From JADLCX01 sp964630785 (lineage in GTDB: Bacteria; Planctomycetota; Phycisphaerae; Phycisphaerales; UBA1924): a stretch of 64,000 nt of DNA. The notes under the pieces are model-generated. The model had not been told where the DNA came from. It worked only from the letters and a program-made list of their open reading frames with translations, and did no database searches. The translations under genes were made by a program, and so were the position numbers. This document shows positions 52,430 to 61,194 of the stretch, piece after piece. The DNA is taken from contig CAZVZG010000022.1 of the NCBI GenBank assembly GCA_964630785.1, positions 15,168-79,167 of the forward strand, read 5' to 3'. Within the stretch, counting starts at the first letter, position 1. Every line of letters starts with the position of its first letter.

Positions 52430-52544
52430 GCGAGACTCCTTGAGTGTTTGGAGTATATTCGGAAACGGCCGTGTTGGGCGACTCCGGCATGCGCCGGGTG
52501 GCCGTCAACCGTACTTGTGGCGCAACATCGGTTAAATTCTAGAC

Positions 52545-52985
52545 TTACGTCTCGTCGTCCATGTCCTCGTCGGTGGTGATCAGTGCGGGCGCGGGCTCGG
52601 CTACGGGGGCCGGCGCCGGCTGGGTCGCGCGCAGGCGGGCCTCGGCCTCGAGTTCCTTGTGAGCGTCCGCGGCCTTCATCTCGTCGAGAGTCATGTGGTC
52701 GGCCCGCGTCATGAGGAACCGCATCACCTGCTCCGACAGGTTGAAGCCGCGCTCGATCTCGCCCAGGTGCTTGGTGTCGCAGCTGAAGTACGCCAGGATG
52801 TAGATCCCGCGCTTCTGCTTTTGGATCTCGTAGGCCAGCCGGCGCTCGTCCCACTTGCGCATGGCGATGATCGTTGCCCCGTAGCGCTCAAGGTTGTGGC
52901 GGATGGCGTTGATCGCCTCGCCGAACGGGGTGGACTGGCTGATGAGGAACATGCCCTCGTAGTTGTTGATTCGTGTGGTGGCCAT
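52545..52985 (-). CDS. rpsF: 30S ribosomal protein S6 with extension
   Basis: 146-residue S6. The core (NNYEGMFLISQSTPF, AINAIRHNLERYGATIIAMRKWDERRLAYEIQKQKRGIYILAYFSC, then a helix) is intact; about 30 extra acidic, Pro/Ala-rich residues follow (RLRATQPAPAPVAEPAPALITTDEDMDDET). The first gene of rpsF-ssb-rplI. A C-rich tract on its coding strand lies 45-100 bases upstream, right after the pth stop. Confidence 0.96.
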   Translation of the reverse strand: MATTRINNYEGMFLISQSTPFGEAINAIRHNLERYGATIIAMRKWDERRLAYEIQKQKRGIYILAYFSCDTKHLGEIERGFNLSEQVMRFLMTRADHMTLDEMKAADAHKELEAEARLRATQPAPAPVAEPAPALITTDEDMDDET

Positions 52986-53084
52986 GGTGTTCTCTTGGGG
53001 TGTGCTGTGAATCCGGACGGTCTGATGATCGGGGGGAGGGGGAGGTGAAGGGGTGGGGGGTGGGGGATGGGGGGGACGGCGGGA

Positions 53085-53693
53085 TCAGGGCGTAGGGGCG
53101 GGGTTGGTGGGGAGCGGAGGGTCGTCTTTGCGGTTGAACCTGTTCATCGCGGTCTCCAGGCCGTCCGTGACAAACAGCTCCGTCGCGTCACACGCCTTCT
53201 CCAGGGCCGGCGCGAGAGCCGTGCTTTGCTCGTCGCTGAAGCGCCCGAGCACGTAATCGTGCAGGGCCATCGCCGCGGGCTTGGCGTCGATGCCGATCCG
53301 CAGCCGCGGGTAGGCGTCGGTGCCCAGTGCTCGCTGGACGTCGGCGAGCCCGTTGTGTCCGCCGGCCGAGCCGCCCGGCCTGAGCCGGATCGAGCCGGCA
53401 GGCAGGGCGACGTCGTCCACCAGCACCAGCAGGTCCGCGCTCAGGTTCGCCTTGTAGAAGGTCGCGGCCTGAGCGACGCTCAGCCCGGAGCGGTTCATGT
53501 AGGTGAGCGGCTTGAGCAGGAGCGCCTTGGAGCCCTTGATCGCGCACTCCGTGACCAGGCCGCCGAAGCGCGACCTGGGCGTCTCCGTCGGCGCGTGCCG
53601 GGCCGCGAGCCGGTCGATCGCCAAGAAGCCCGCGTTGTGGCGGGTCCTGGCGTACTCCGGTCCGGGGTTGCCGAGTCCGACGATGATCTTCAC
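53085..53693 (-). CDS. pth: Peptidyl-tRNA hydrolase
   Basis: 202-residue enzyme that rescues tRNA from dropped-off peptidyl-tRNA. Family start KIIVGLGNPGPEYARTRHNAGF with catalytic His19 and Asn9, then the VLVDDVALPAGSIRLRPGGSAGGHNGLADVQ core with its His and Asp. C-terminal tail is proline rich. It follows rplY in the same direction, 60 bases apart. Confidence 0.97.
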   Translation of the reverse strand: MKIIVGLGNPGPEYARTRHNAGFLAIDRLAARHAPTETPRSRFGGLVTECAIKGSKALLLKPLTYMNRSGLSVAQAATFYKANLSADLLVLVDDVALPAGSIRLRPGGSAGGHNGLADVQRALGTDAYPRLRIGIDAKPAAMALHDYVLGRFSDEQSTALAPALEKACDATELFVTDGLETAMNRFNRKDDPPLPTNPAPTP

Positions 53694-53753
53694 GGGTGTG
53701 CATCGGTGGTGCGCCTTCGCAGGCGCTCATGCTGCGTTGCGTGCGGGGTGTCC

Positions 53754-54545
53754 TTACTTTTTCTTGGCATCGGGCGCGGGGGCCGCGCCCTTGGCCGGTG
53801 CGGCGCCGGGCTTGGCTGGCGCGGCGCCGGGTTTGGCCGGTGCTGCTCCGGGCTTGGCCGCGCCGGCGGCCGGGGCCTTGCCGGCTTCCTCGCCCTCGGC
53901 CTTCTTGGCCGTGAGCACCTCGGGCTGGGCCGCGCCCTCGGCGGCGACGGTGGTCTCTTCGGCGGTCTTGGTGACGCCGGCGAGCATGACCTGGGCCACG
54001 ACGGCGTGCGGATCGGTCAGGAGCTTCATGTCGGCGGAGGGGAGCTTGATCTTGTCGGCCGTGATCATGTCGCCCAGGTCGAGATTGGAGACGTCGACCT
54101 CGACGTGGTCGGGGATGTCGACGACGCGGCACTCGATCTCGATCTCGGTCATAGGGTGCATGAGCATGTTGCCGGCGGTCTTGAGGCCCTTGGCCTCGCC
54201 CATGAGGCGCACGTGCACGTGCGTGTGCACGCGCTCGTTGAGGTCCACGCGGGCGAAGTCGGCGTGGACGATGTTGGTGCCCAGGTAGTCGAACTGCACG
54301 TCCTTGAGCAGCACCATCTGCATCTCGTCGGACTGGCTGTGGCCGGGGAAGTCCAGGCGGAAGACCTTCTCGCCCTTGTGGATATGCGTGAGCGCGTCCT
54401 TGGCGTTCACCGTGATGGAGAGCGGGTCGCGTCCGTGACCGTACACCACCGCGGGCAGGCGGCCGGCGGCGCGCTCGCGCTTGGCGTAGCGGGTGCCGAT
54501 GCGGGCCCGCGTCTCGGCGCTCAACAGGGGGGATTTCTCGTGCAT
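53754..54545 (-). CDS. rplY: 50S ribosomal protein L25/general stress protein Ctc
   Basis: 263-residue L25 of the two-domain Ctc type: 5S rRNA-binding domain (ETRARIGTRYAKRERAAGRLPAVVYGHG) and a C-terminal beta domain (VDIPDHVEVDVSNLDLGDMITADKIKLP). The last about 70 residues are Ala/Pro/Lys-rich with three GAAPAKP repeats, probably disordered. It starts 50 bases after prs. The tail is unlike the usual end. Confidence 0.95.
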   Translation of the reverse strand: MHEKSPLLSAETRARIGTRYAKRERAAGRLPAVVYGHGRDPLSITVNAKDALTHIHKGEKVFRLDFPGHSQSDEMQMVLLKDVQFDYLGTNIVHADFARVDLNERVHTHVHVRLMGEAKGLKTAGNMLMHPMTEIEIECRVVDIPDHVEVDVSNLDLGDMITADKIKLPSADMKLLTDPHAVVAQVMLAGVTKTAEETTVAAEGAAQPEVLTAKKAEGEEAGKAPAAGAAKPGAAPAKPGAAPAKPGAAPAKGAAPAPDAKKK

Positions 54546-54595
54546 GACTCTGGTCCTTTCTCAGGCTTTGGTTGACGCTCTGGGAAACGCGATCG

Positions 54596-55579
54596 CTACC
54601 GCTTCGCGCCGGCGGTGAGCCGGAAGAGCTGACTGACCGATTTGTTGTGAAAGATGTTGTTGATCGCGTCGCCGAGCAGTTCGGAGACGCACAGTTCGAC
54701 GTACCGGTCGCGGATCGGCGCCAGCCGTTCGCCCCCGGGGATGGTGTTGGTGCAGACCACGCGGCTGATCGGTCCGCTCGCCAGGCGCTCCATCGCCAGG
54801 CCCACCATCACCGGGTGGGTGGCCGCGACGATGATCTTGGCCGCGCCCTCGTCGAGCAGGAGTTTGGAGGCCTCGTTCACCGTGCCGGCGGTGGTGATCA
54901 TGTCGTCGTACATCAGCACGGTCTTGCCGACGACCGAGCCGATGAGCGCGCCCGTCTTGACATCCTTGCCGTCGATCCGTCGCTTGTGGATGATCGCCAG
55001 CTCGCCGCCGAGCAGGTTGGCAAAGCCCTCGGCGACCTTCACATTGCCCACGTCCGGGCTCACCAGGCACAGGTTGCCCAGCTCCTCGCGGATGCTCATG
55101 AAGTAGCGGTAGAACACCGGTGTCGCCGAGAGGTGGTCCACCGGGATGTCGAAGAACCCCTGGATCTGCGCGGCGTGCAGGTCGATCGCGACCACGCGGT
55201 CGGCGCCCGCCGAGACGATCAGGTTCGCCACCAGTTTCGCCGTGATGGGCGTGCGTCCGGCGTCCTTGCGGTCTTGGCGCGCGTAGCCGAAATACGGCGT
55301 CACCACCGTGATCCGTTTGGCGCTGGCCCGGCGCAGGCAGTCCAGGAACACCAGCAGTTCCATCACGTTCTCGTTCACCGGCGAGCACGTGCTGAGGATC
55401 ACGAAGCAGTCGCGCCCGCGGACGTCCTCGTTCAGGCGCACGAGGATCTCGCCGTCGGGGAACAACTCCGTCCGGGCCGCACCCAGCGGCAGCTCCAGGT
55501 GGTCGCAAACCCGACGCGCCAGCTCGATGGAGTGTCGCCCGGCGAAGATCTTGAGCTGGTTCGCATCGTCGCGGCTCAA
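54596..55579 (-). CDS. prs: Ribose-phosphate pyrophosphokinase
   Basis: 327-residue enzyme making PRPP for nucleotides, histidine and NAD. FAGRHSIELARRVCDHLELPLGAARTELFPDGEILVRLNEDVRGRDCFVI, the flexible loop FGYARQDRKDAGRTPITAKLVAN, VDLHAAQIQGFFDIPVDHL and the PRPP-binding VLMYDDMITTAGT are all present. Its start overlaps the upstream glmU-like gene by four bases (55576-55579). Confidence 0.98.
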   Translation of the reverse strand: MSRDDANQLKIFAGRHSIELARRVCDHLELPLGAARTELFPDGEILVRLNEDVRGRDCFVILSTCSPVNENVMELLVFLDCLRRASAKRITVVTPYFGYARQDRKDAGRTPITAKLVANLIVSAGADRVVAIDLHAAQIQGFFDIPVDHLSATPVFYRYFMSIREELGNLCLVSPDVGNVKVAEGFANLLGGELAIIHKRRIDGKDVKTGALIGSVVGKTVLMYDDMITTAGTVNEASKLLLDEGAAKIIVAATHPVMVGLAMERLASGPISRVVCTNTIPGGERLAPIRDRYVELCVSELLGDAINNIFHNKSVSQLFRLTAGAKR

Positions 55580-56412
55580 TGGTGCTCTCCTGATCCGGCG
55601 ACCGCCCCGCCCGTCGTCGCGGCCGAACGCGTCCGGTAGATCCGGTCCACCTCGGCCAACTGCTCAGGCGTGTTGATGCTCAGGATGTCCTCGGGCGGCA
55701 CGGCGTCGATGACCTCGACCCGCCGGCCCTGGCCCAGCAGCAACCCGGGGACGTCGGTGATGTACTGTTCGCCGCTGGCGGCGTTGGGCTTCACCTTTGA
55801 CAGCGTCGCGAACAGGGCACCGGCGTCAAAGCAGTAGTAGCTCGGGTTGACCTCGTTAATCTTCAACTGCTCGCTCGTGCAGTCCTTGTCCTCGACGATC
55901 GCTCTGAACCGGCCTTGGGCGTCGCGCACGATCCGGCCGTAGCCCGACGGGTCGTTGATACGGCTGGTCGCCAGCGAGGCGGCCGCGTCCGTCGAACGGT
56001 GGCGGGAGAGCAGCTTCTGCAACGTCGCCGTCCGGATCAGCGGCCCGTCGCCCGCGAGCACGAACAGGTCGTGCCCGGGCTCGGCCTTCTCCATCTCAAG
56101 GAGCGGCTCGGCGCACCGCACGGCGTGCCCGGTCCCCAGTTGCTCGCGCTGTTCGGCGAACTCCACATCGGACTGCCCCTCCATCGCTTCGCGCACCAGG
56201 TCCTGCTTGTAGCCGACGACCAGCACGATCCGTCGGCAGCCCGTCTCGCGGCAAGCGTCCACCACCGCCTGCACCATCGGGCGCGGCGGATCGCCCACCG
56301 GATGCAGCACCTTGGGCAGGTCCGACTTCATCCGCTTGCCCATGCCCGCCGCGAGGACGATCGCGCTGGGCGCGGGCCGGAAAGCCTGGGGTTGTTGGTC
56401 TGACTCGGACAT
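55576..56412 (-). CDS. UDP-N-acetylglucosamine pyrophosphorylase domain protein (GlmU N-half)
   Basis: 278-residue nucleotidyltransferase. The signature LAAGMGKRMKSDLPKVLHPVGDPPRPM and the later GDGPLI, ..NDPSGYGRIVRDAQGRFRAIVEDKDCT and NEVNPSYYCFDAGALF match the N-terminal uridyltransferase domain of GlmU. The left-handed-helix acetyltransferase half is absent, so acetylation would need another enzyme. Overlaps prs by four bases, suggesting coupled translation in UDP-sugar supply. A C-rich tract lies upstream, after tRNA-Gln. Confidence 0.88.
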   Translation of the reverse strand: MSESDQQPQAFRPAPSAIVLAAGMGKRMKSDLPKVLHPVGDPPRPMVQAVVDACRETGCRRIVLVVGYKQDLVREAMEGQSDVEFAEQREQLGTGHAVRCAEPLLEMEKAEPGHDLFVLAGDGPLIRTATLQKLLSRHRSTDAAASLATSRINDPSGYGRIVRDAQGRFRAIVEDKDCTSEQLKINEVNPSYYCFDAGALFATLSKVKPNAASGEQYITDVPGLLLGQGRRVEVIDAVPPEDILSINTPEQLAEVDRIYRTRSAATTGGAVAGSGEHH

Positions 56413-56506
56413 CGAAATCGCAACGCTGAACTCGCGCCCACACTCGAATGGGCCAAACGCCGGACGGGGGCCTTCGGAGCGGGAAGGGAGGCGGGGGGGG
56501 GGGAAG

Positions 56507-56577
56507 CTGGGCGACCAGGATTCGAACCTGGACAAGCAGAACCAAAATCTGCTGTGCTACCGTTACACCATCGCCCA
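56507..56577 (-). tRNA. tRNA-Gln (anticodon UUG)
   Basis: 71-base cloverleaf on the minus strand. Acceptor TGGGCGA pairs with TCGCCCA, anticodon arm GCAGA-TTTTGGT-TCTGC has the anticodon TTG, T arm CCAGGTTCGAATCCTGG. CCA is not encoded. Confidence 0.96.
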
Positions 56578-57003
56578 GTGAATTGCTGAGCAACCCCGAC
56601 AGTTCCCGTCCACACCCAATGGTGGCGAGTTCGGCGAATCCTCCTGCAAAGGCCGGACGGCACGACACCGCCGGGCAACGCCTGGGACCGGACAGACGCG
56701 GTCCCCGGTAGCCCCCGCCAGTTCAGCGGAGAGTGAGGAAGCCGCGGCAACGGTGTTTCGGGCCGGTTTTCCCGTCCCGAAACCGGAGCTGGACCTTCCA
56801 TCAGCCGCGATGGGAAAGCCCCTGACCGTGCCTCGGCGGATAGGCCGCGTCCGTCACGGTCGGCTCCGACAGCCCGCCACCCGCAGCCCCCACATGGAGG
56901 TTCCGAATGGCAAGCGGGCAGATTGTTGGAACTTGCCGAGGCGGGGTCAAATCGCCCCGAGCGGGAGCCGCTCGCTCCCAGGTCCTGGCGGCCGCGACGA
57001 CGT
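56578..57003. other. Intergenic, no gene seen
   Basis: About 430 bases between tRNA-Gln and the flagellin terminator. A few open frames exist but none resembles a protein. It likely contains the tRNA promoter. Confidence 0.5.
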
Positions 57004-57044
57004 TGGAAAAGAAAACCGCCCCGGGGGATGACCCTCGGGGCGGT
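57004..57044 (-). terminator. Intrinsic terminator after flagellin gene 1
   Basis: ACCGCCCCGGGGG and CCCTCGGGGCGGT (57015-57044, with a short GATGA-like loop) form a strong stem, followed on the minus strand by TTTTCTTTTCC. It is 39 bases past the flagellin stop. Confidence 0.9.
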
Positions 57045-57082
57045 GAGTGTGAGCGGGGTTTGGTCGCTCTGGTCTACTCGGA

Positions 57083-58603
57083 TTAGCCGAGGAGCTGGAG
57101 GGCGGCCTGGGGCTGCTGATTGGCCAGCGAGAGGATCTGGGTCGAGGCCGACACCAGGATCTGGTTGCGGGTGAGGGCCGCGGTCTCGGTCGCGAAGTTG
57201 GCGTCGCGGATGGTGCTCTCGGCGGCGGTGGTGTTCTCAAGCGAGACACTGAGAGAACGGATGGTGGCGCCGACGGTGTTCTTCTGGAAGGCGCCCAGGC
57301 GTCCGCGAAGGCTGGAGACCTGGTTGATGGCCTCCTCGACGACCTTCTGGGCGTCGGTGAGGTTGCCATCGACGACGTTCTTGCTCTTGCCGCTGGAAAG
57401 GTCGCTGAGGTACCCGAGGTCGGAGTTGCCGAGCTTGCGGGTGGCGACGTCCGAGACGCCGATGGAGACCTTGCCGGCGATGTCGACCTTGGCCGCGAGC
57501 TGGAAGTCGGCGCCGCCGCCGGTGATGGTGAAGGCGTCGACGTTGCCGCGGGTCTGGCTGGTGGCCTGGTCGAAGGTGACCGAGACGTCGAGGAAGTCGG
57601 TGTTGATGCGGGCGGTCTTGCCGTCGGCGGTGGCCTTGATGCCGTTGATCGTGGCGACGACGTCCTGGCCGACGTCGCGGATGCCGTTGGAGGCGCCGGT
57701 GGCGGTGAACTGGACGCGGCTGGAGGCGTCGGCGGTGTTGAAGTCCTGGGCGTTGGTGTTGAAGATGCCGGTACCGGTGCCCTGGAGGTCGGCGTCGTTG
57801 ACGACGCGGACGGAGACGAAGGCGTTGCTGCCGTAGGACTCGCTGCCGAGCTTGATCGAGCTGGTGCCGGTGATGGTGGCGGCCTGGACGCCGGTCACAT
57901 CGGTGAAGGTGTTGATGGCGTCGATGATGCTCTGGACGCTGGTGCCCGAGGCGAAGCTCAGCTCGCGAGAGCCGAGGTTGCCGGTCACCTCGATGGTGAA
58001 CGCGGAGTTGGTGCCGCCGTTGAGGTTGAGGGCGCCGCCGGTGGAGAGCACCAGACCGGCCTTCTGGGCCGAGGTGGTGACCACGGCGCGGACGTCGATG
58101 TCGCCGCCGTAAGCGAGCTTGGCGCCGTTGACCTTGAAGTCGGTGACGCCGGCGTCGACGTTGGTGGTGGTGTAGTTCAGGTTGCCGTTGAGCAGCTTCT
58201 TGCCCTGGAAGGACGTGGAGCTGGAGATGCGGTCGATGGTCTGCAGAATCGAATCGATCTGCAGCTGGTTGGCCTGCTTCTCTTGGTCGGAGAGGCCGGC
58301 GGTGTTGGCCGTGTTGGTCACCAGGCCCTGGAGCTCGGTGAGCAGGCTGCTGACCTCCTGAAGGCCGCCCTCAGCGATGTTGGCGACCTGGTCGGCGCGG
58401 TCGGCGTTGGTGATCGCCGCGTTGAGCGAGGACTTCTCGGCGCGGAGGCTCTCCGAGGCGATCAGGCCCGAGGGATCGTCCTTACCGCGGTTGATGCGGA
58501 GGCCGGTGCTCAGCCGCTCCAGCGACTGATCCAGCGAACGGTTGTTGCCTCCCAGAATCCGCTGGGCGATGAGGGACTGGACGTTGGTGTTGATCCGACT
58601 CAT
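57083..58603 (-). CDS. Flagellin 1
   Basis: 506-residue flagellin. N domain SRINTNVQSLIAQRILGGNNRSLDQSLERLSTGLRINRGKDDPSGLIASESLRAE and C domain AESTIRDANFATETAALTRNQILVSASTQILSLANQQPQAALQLLG are both intact, so it can polymerise; the variable middle contains flagellin hook IN-type repeats. A strong GGAGG ribosome site nine bases before the ATG lies in a small hairpin (see regulatory entry). Tandem with flagellin 2 and the flagellar control genes fliW and csrA on the same strand. Confidence 0.97.
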   Translation of the reverse strand: MSRINTNVQSLIAQRILGGNNRSLDQSLERLSTGLRINRGKDDPSGLIASESLRAEKSSLNAAITNADRADQVANIAEGGLQEVSSLLTELQGLVTNTANTAGLSDQEKQANQLQIDSILQTIDRISSSTSFQGKKLLNGNLNYTTTNVDAGVTDFKVNGAKLAYGGDIDVRAVVTTSAQKAGLVLSTGGALNLNGGTNSAFTIEVTGNLGSRELSFASGTSVQSIIDAINTFTDVTGVQAATITGTSSIKLGSESYGSNAFVSVRVVNDADLQGTGTGIFNTNAQDFNTADASSRVQFTATGASNGIRDVGQDVVATINGIKATADGKTARINTDFLDVSVTFDQATSQTRGNVDAFTITGGGADFQLAAKVDIAGKVSIGVSDVATRKLGNSDLGYLSDLSSGKSKNVVDGNLTDAQKVVEEAINQVSSLRGRLGAFQKNTVGATIRSLSVSLENTTAAESTIRDANFATETAALTRNQILVSASTQILSLANQQPQAALQLLG

Positions 58604-58623
58604 GTGCGTGAACCTCCGTGCAC
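58604..58623 (-). promoter_or_regulatory. Leader hairpin with GGA at the flagellin 1 ribosome site
   Basis: In the mRNA, GUGC and GCAC (58623-58604) can pair around ACGGAGGU, presenting the ribosome site with ANGGA, the core of a CsrA site, directly before the AUG. The stem is short (4 bp), so this is a moderate candidate. A second, stronger hairpin (TGCCGCG-AAAA-CGCGGCA) lies at 58674-58691 in the same leader. Confidence 0.45.
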
Positions 58624-58860
58624 TCGTACCCGGCGTCCGAGCGAACGCCTGAAAACCCGAACCGTGGGGTCCTTGCCGCGTTTTCGCGGCATGTTTCTGA
58701 CAGGCGCCCGCGTCAGCGGACTGGTGCGCCCCGCCCGGCATCCGTACCGGGCATCGAGTGACCGAGTGGCTCCGTCCGGGGAGTCTCGCGGTCGCTCGGA
58801 GCATCGACCGAGGGAGGGAGGAGGTTGAGCGCGGGGCGCGATCGAATCGAGAAAATCGTC
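58624..58860. other. Flagellin 1 leader and promoter region, no gene seen
   Basis: About 240 bases between flagellin 1 and the terminator of flagellin 2. I see no clear sigma-28 or sigma-54 promoter. Apart from the hairpin at 58674-58691 nothing stands out. Confidence 0.45.
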
Positions 58861-58905
58861 AAAAACAAACCGGCCCGCCCCCGGCTGGATTCGGGGACGG
58901 GTCGG
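58861..58905 (-). terminator. Intrinsic terminator after flagellin gene 2
   Basis: CCGGCCCG-CCCC (58870-58881) and GGGG-A-CGGGTCGG (58893-58905) form a long, nearly perfect stem; on the minus strand it is followed by TTTGTTTTTGACG. It lies 86 bases past the flagellin 2 stop. Confidence 0.8.
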
Positions 58906-58990
58906 GTCGGACTTCTCGAAAACTCGGACTCGGGCTCAAGTCGCGTAGGTCGCCCGCGTTCGGCTGAGGGGTAGGGTCTGAAGCGGTTGG

Positions 58991-60517
58991 TTATCCGAGC
59001 AGTTGCAGAACCTGCTGGGCCTGCTGGTTCGCTAGGCCGAGAACGCTTGTCGACGCGCTGGTGAGGATCTGGGCCCGGGTGAGTTTGCTGGTCTCTTCGG
59101 CGAAGTCGGTGTCGCGGATACGAGACTCGCTGGCGGTGAGGTTCTCGATGGCCGCCTGGACCGATCGGACGTTGGTCTGAAGGGTGTTGCGCTCGAACGC
59201 GCCCAAGCGGCCGCGGACCACGGCCACGTCGTCGATGGCCGACGAGAGGATATTGCTCGCGTCCTCGAAGTTCTTGGAGTTGAGATCGTTGGCGCCGCCT
59301 GAACGGAGGCTGGAGAGATACTGGAGCGTGCCGTCGATCAGTGTCCCGCCGAGCCGCGAGGCGGCCATCGAGGGGATGCCGATGTTGGTCTGCTGACTGG
59401 TGTTGATATCACCGCCGAGCTGGTAGAGGGCGCCGCCGCCGGTGATGTAGAACGTGCTGGTGGAGGAGTTGGTCGTGCCGAAGTCCTGCTTGAGCAGCAG
59501 CTCGAGCGCGAGCGAGGTCTGGTTCTCCAGAGAGAGCGTCAGGCCCTTGCCCGTGGCGACATTTCCGTTGACGATGGCCGAAACGTCGCGCCCATCGTCG
59601 CTGTTGGCGGAGGTGATGTTTGACAGGAAGGTGGGATCGCTGAAGGATAGAGTGCCGCGGTTGGCGTTGTTGGTGAGCGAGTAGGTCTTGAAGAACCCCG
59701 TGCCGTTCGGATCGTTGAGGCGTTTGACGCTCACGAACTGGGCCGACCCGAACTCGATCGAGTCGAACCGCAGGCCGCTGCTCGGGTTCGTGGGGTTGAT
59801 GAGTGCCGCGGAGACACCGGTCGCCTGGCGGAAGTCGTTGATGGCCGCGGCGATGGACTGGACCGACTGGCCCGAGAGGATCTCGAGCGTCTGAACGCCC
59901 AGCGCCCCGGCGACCTCCAGGGAGGTGGTCGAAAGGAAGCTTCCCGTCGAGGCGGACATGAACAACGAGGCCGTCTGGGCCGAGTTGATGACTTGAACGT
60001 TGACCTGGATGTTGGACTGCCCGGCGAAGTTGGCGCCGTGTATCTGCGCCTTGGCGATATCGGAGCCCTGAAGGCCCGAGAGCACGTAGTCGAGCGAGCC
60101 GTTGAGCAGCTTCAGGCCGCCGAACGAGACGCTGTTGGAGATACGCGTGATCGACTCGATGGCCGAGTTGATCTGGAGCTGATTGGCCTGGCGCTCCTCG
60201 GGCGAGAGGGCGCCGGTGTTGGCGGCCTCGACGACCAGGCCCTTGATCGAGCTGAGCAGGTCGCTGACCTCGGCCAGGCCGCCCTCCGCGGTGGCGATCA
60301 CCGAGCTGGCGCGGTCCGAGTTGGAGACCGCCTGGTTGAGGCCCGAGATCTCGCTGCGCAGCCGCTCGCTGATGATGAGGCCGGCGGGGTCGTCCGCGCC
60401 GCGGTTGATCTTCAGGCCGGTGGCCAGGCGCTGCAGGCGGACTTCGAGGTCTGAGTTCGCGCGGCCGAGATTCGCTCTGGCGATCAGGCCGGGGATGTTC
60501 GAGTTGATCCTAGCCAT
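58991..60517 (-). CDS. Flagellin 2
   Basis: 508-residue flagellin, paralogue of flagellin 1. N domain ARINSNIPGLIARANLGRANSDLEVRLQRLATGLKINRGADDPAGLIISERLRSE and C domain ESRIRDTDFAEETSKLTRAQILTSASTSVLGLANQQAQQVLQLLG are intact. The variable region is different, so the filament may be of mixed subunits. The ATG at 60517 lies just after a hairpin with GGA in its loop. It lies next to csrA, upstream on the same strand. Confidence 0.97.
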   Translation of the reverse strand: MARINSNIPGLIARANLGRANSDLEVRLQRLATGLKINRGADDPAGLIISERLRSEISGLNQAVSNSDRASSVIATAEGGLAEVSDLLSSIKGLVVEAANTGALSPEERQANQLQINSAIESITRISNSVSFGGLKLLNGSLDYVLSGLQGSDIAKAQIHGANFAGQSNIQVNVQVINSAQTASLFMSASTGSFLSTTSLEVAGALGVQTLEILSGQSVQSIAAAINDFRQATGVSAALINPTNPSSGLRFDSIEFGSAQFVSVKRLNDPNGTGFFKTYSLTNNANRGTLSFSDPTFLSNITSANSDDGRDVSAIVNGNVATGKGLTLSLENQTSLALELLLKQDFGTTNSSTSTFYITGGGALYQLGGDINTSQQTNIGIPSMAASRLGGTLIDGTLQYLSSLRSGGANDLNSKNFEDASNILSSAIDDVAVVRGRLGAFERNTLQTNVRSVQAAIENLTASESRIRDTDFAEETSKLTRAQILTSASTSVLGLANQQAQQVLQLLG

Positions 60518-60519
60518 TG

Positions 60520-60535
60520 CAATCCTCCATGATTG
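60520..60535 (-). promoter_or_regulatory. CsrA-type hairpin at the flagellin 2 ribosome site
   Basis: On the mRNA: CAATC, loop ATGGAG, GATTG, a perfect 5-bp stem with a six-base loop holding ANGGA, the preferred CsrA binding form. The GGAG is also the ribosome site, and the AUG begins two bases after the stem, so CsrA binding would block translation. Confidence 0.65.
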
Positions 60536-60694
60536 AGGCTGAGGTCGCTGGGTTCATGCGCCCGGCCCGCAAAGCTTCCGATTGGGCGGACCGGCGGACG
60601 GTGTGACGAGAGGGGTGGATGGTGAGCGGGGTGGAGGGGCTCGCGCCCGGATCGAGTGCCCGATGCCGGACGCGGCGCTGACGCGGGCGGCTGC

Positions 60695-61024
60695 TCATGC
60701 GCTCTGCGCTCCGCCCTGCTGGGCGTTGGGAAAGCCGGGGCCGGCGCCCGGTCGAAGCCGGGCCGACGGCGCGAGATTGCTCGGGCGTGCCCGGAGTTGC
60801 GCCGCGGGGTTCTCCCGGAGGCTCGGCAACTCGGCGCCGCTGAGCTGCGCGGCCTTCTGGTTCTCCGCCTTGATCGCCTCGTACACCTCCTTGCGGTGCA
60901 CGGAGATGCGTGTGGGGGCGTTGATGCCCAGGCGCACCTTGTCTCCTCTGATGTCGACGACCGTGATTTCGATGTCGTCGCCGATCATGATCGTTTCGTC
61001 TCGCTGTCGTGACAGCACCAGCAT
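60695..61024 (-). CDS. csrA: Carbon storage regulator CsrA
   Basis: 109-residue RNA-binding translational regulator. The CsrA core MLVLSRQRDETIMIGDDIEITVVDIRGDKVRLGINAPTRISVHRKEVYEAI is complete, including Arg44-type RNA-contact residues; an extra about 45 residues rich in Ala, Pro and Arg follow. It would bind GGA hairpins on the flagellin messages just downstream. It lies between fliW and flagellin 2, the same order as in Bacillus fliW-csrA-hag (established). Confidence 0.97.
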   Translation of the reverse strand: MLVLSRQRDETIMIGDDIEITVVDIRGDKVRLGINAPTRISVHRKEVYEAIKAENQKAAQLSGAELPSLRENPAAQLRARPSNLAPSARLRPGAGPGFPNAQQGGAQSA

Positions 61025-61194
61025 GGGATCGGCTCCTTCCTCGTCTGGTCTGTGGGCGGAGGGCCGCCGTGCTCGGGCGGGCTCCGTTCGCGGCTCCTCG
61101 ATCGTCCGTGATCGGGACGGCCGCTGTGTCGAGGCGGCGTCGGGCGGGACGCGGATAGGCGGCGCCCGGGTTCCGACGCTTGTTCGCCGACGCT

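Noticed and set aside
56753..57031. Open frame on + strand between tRNA-Gln and flagellin 1
   Set aside because: Arg/Pro-rich product without any motif, typical of chance frames in GC-rich DNA, and overlapping the flagellin terminator.
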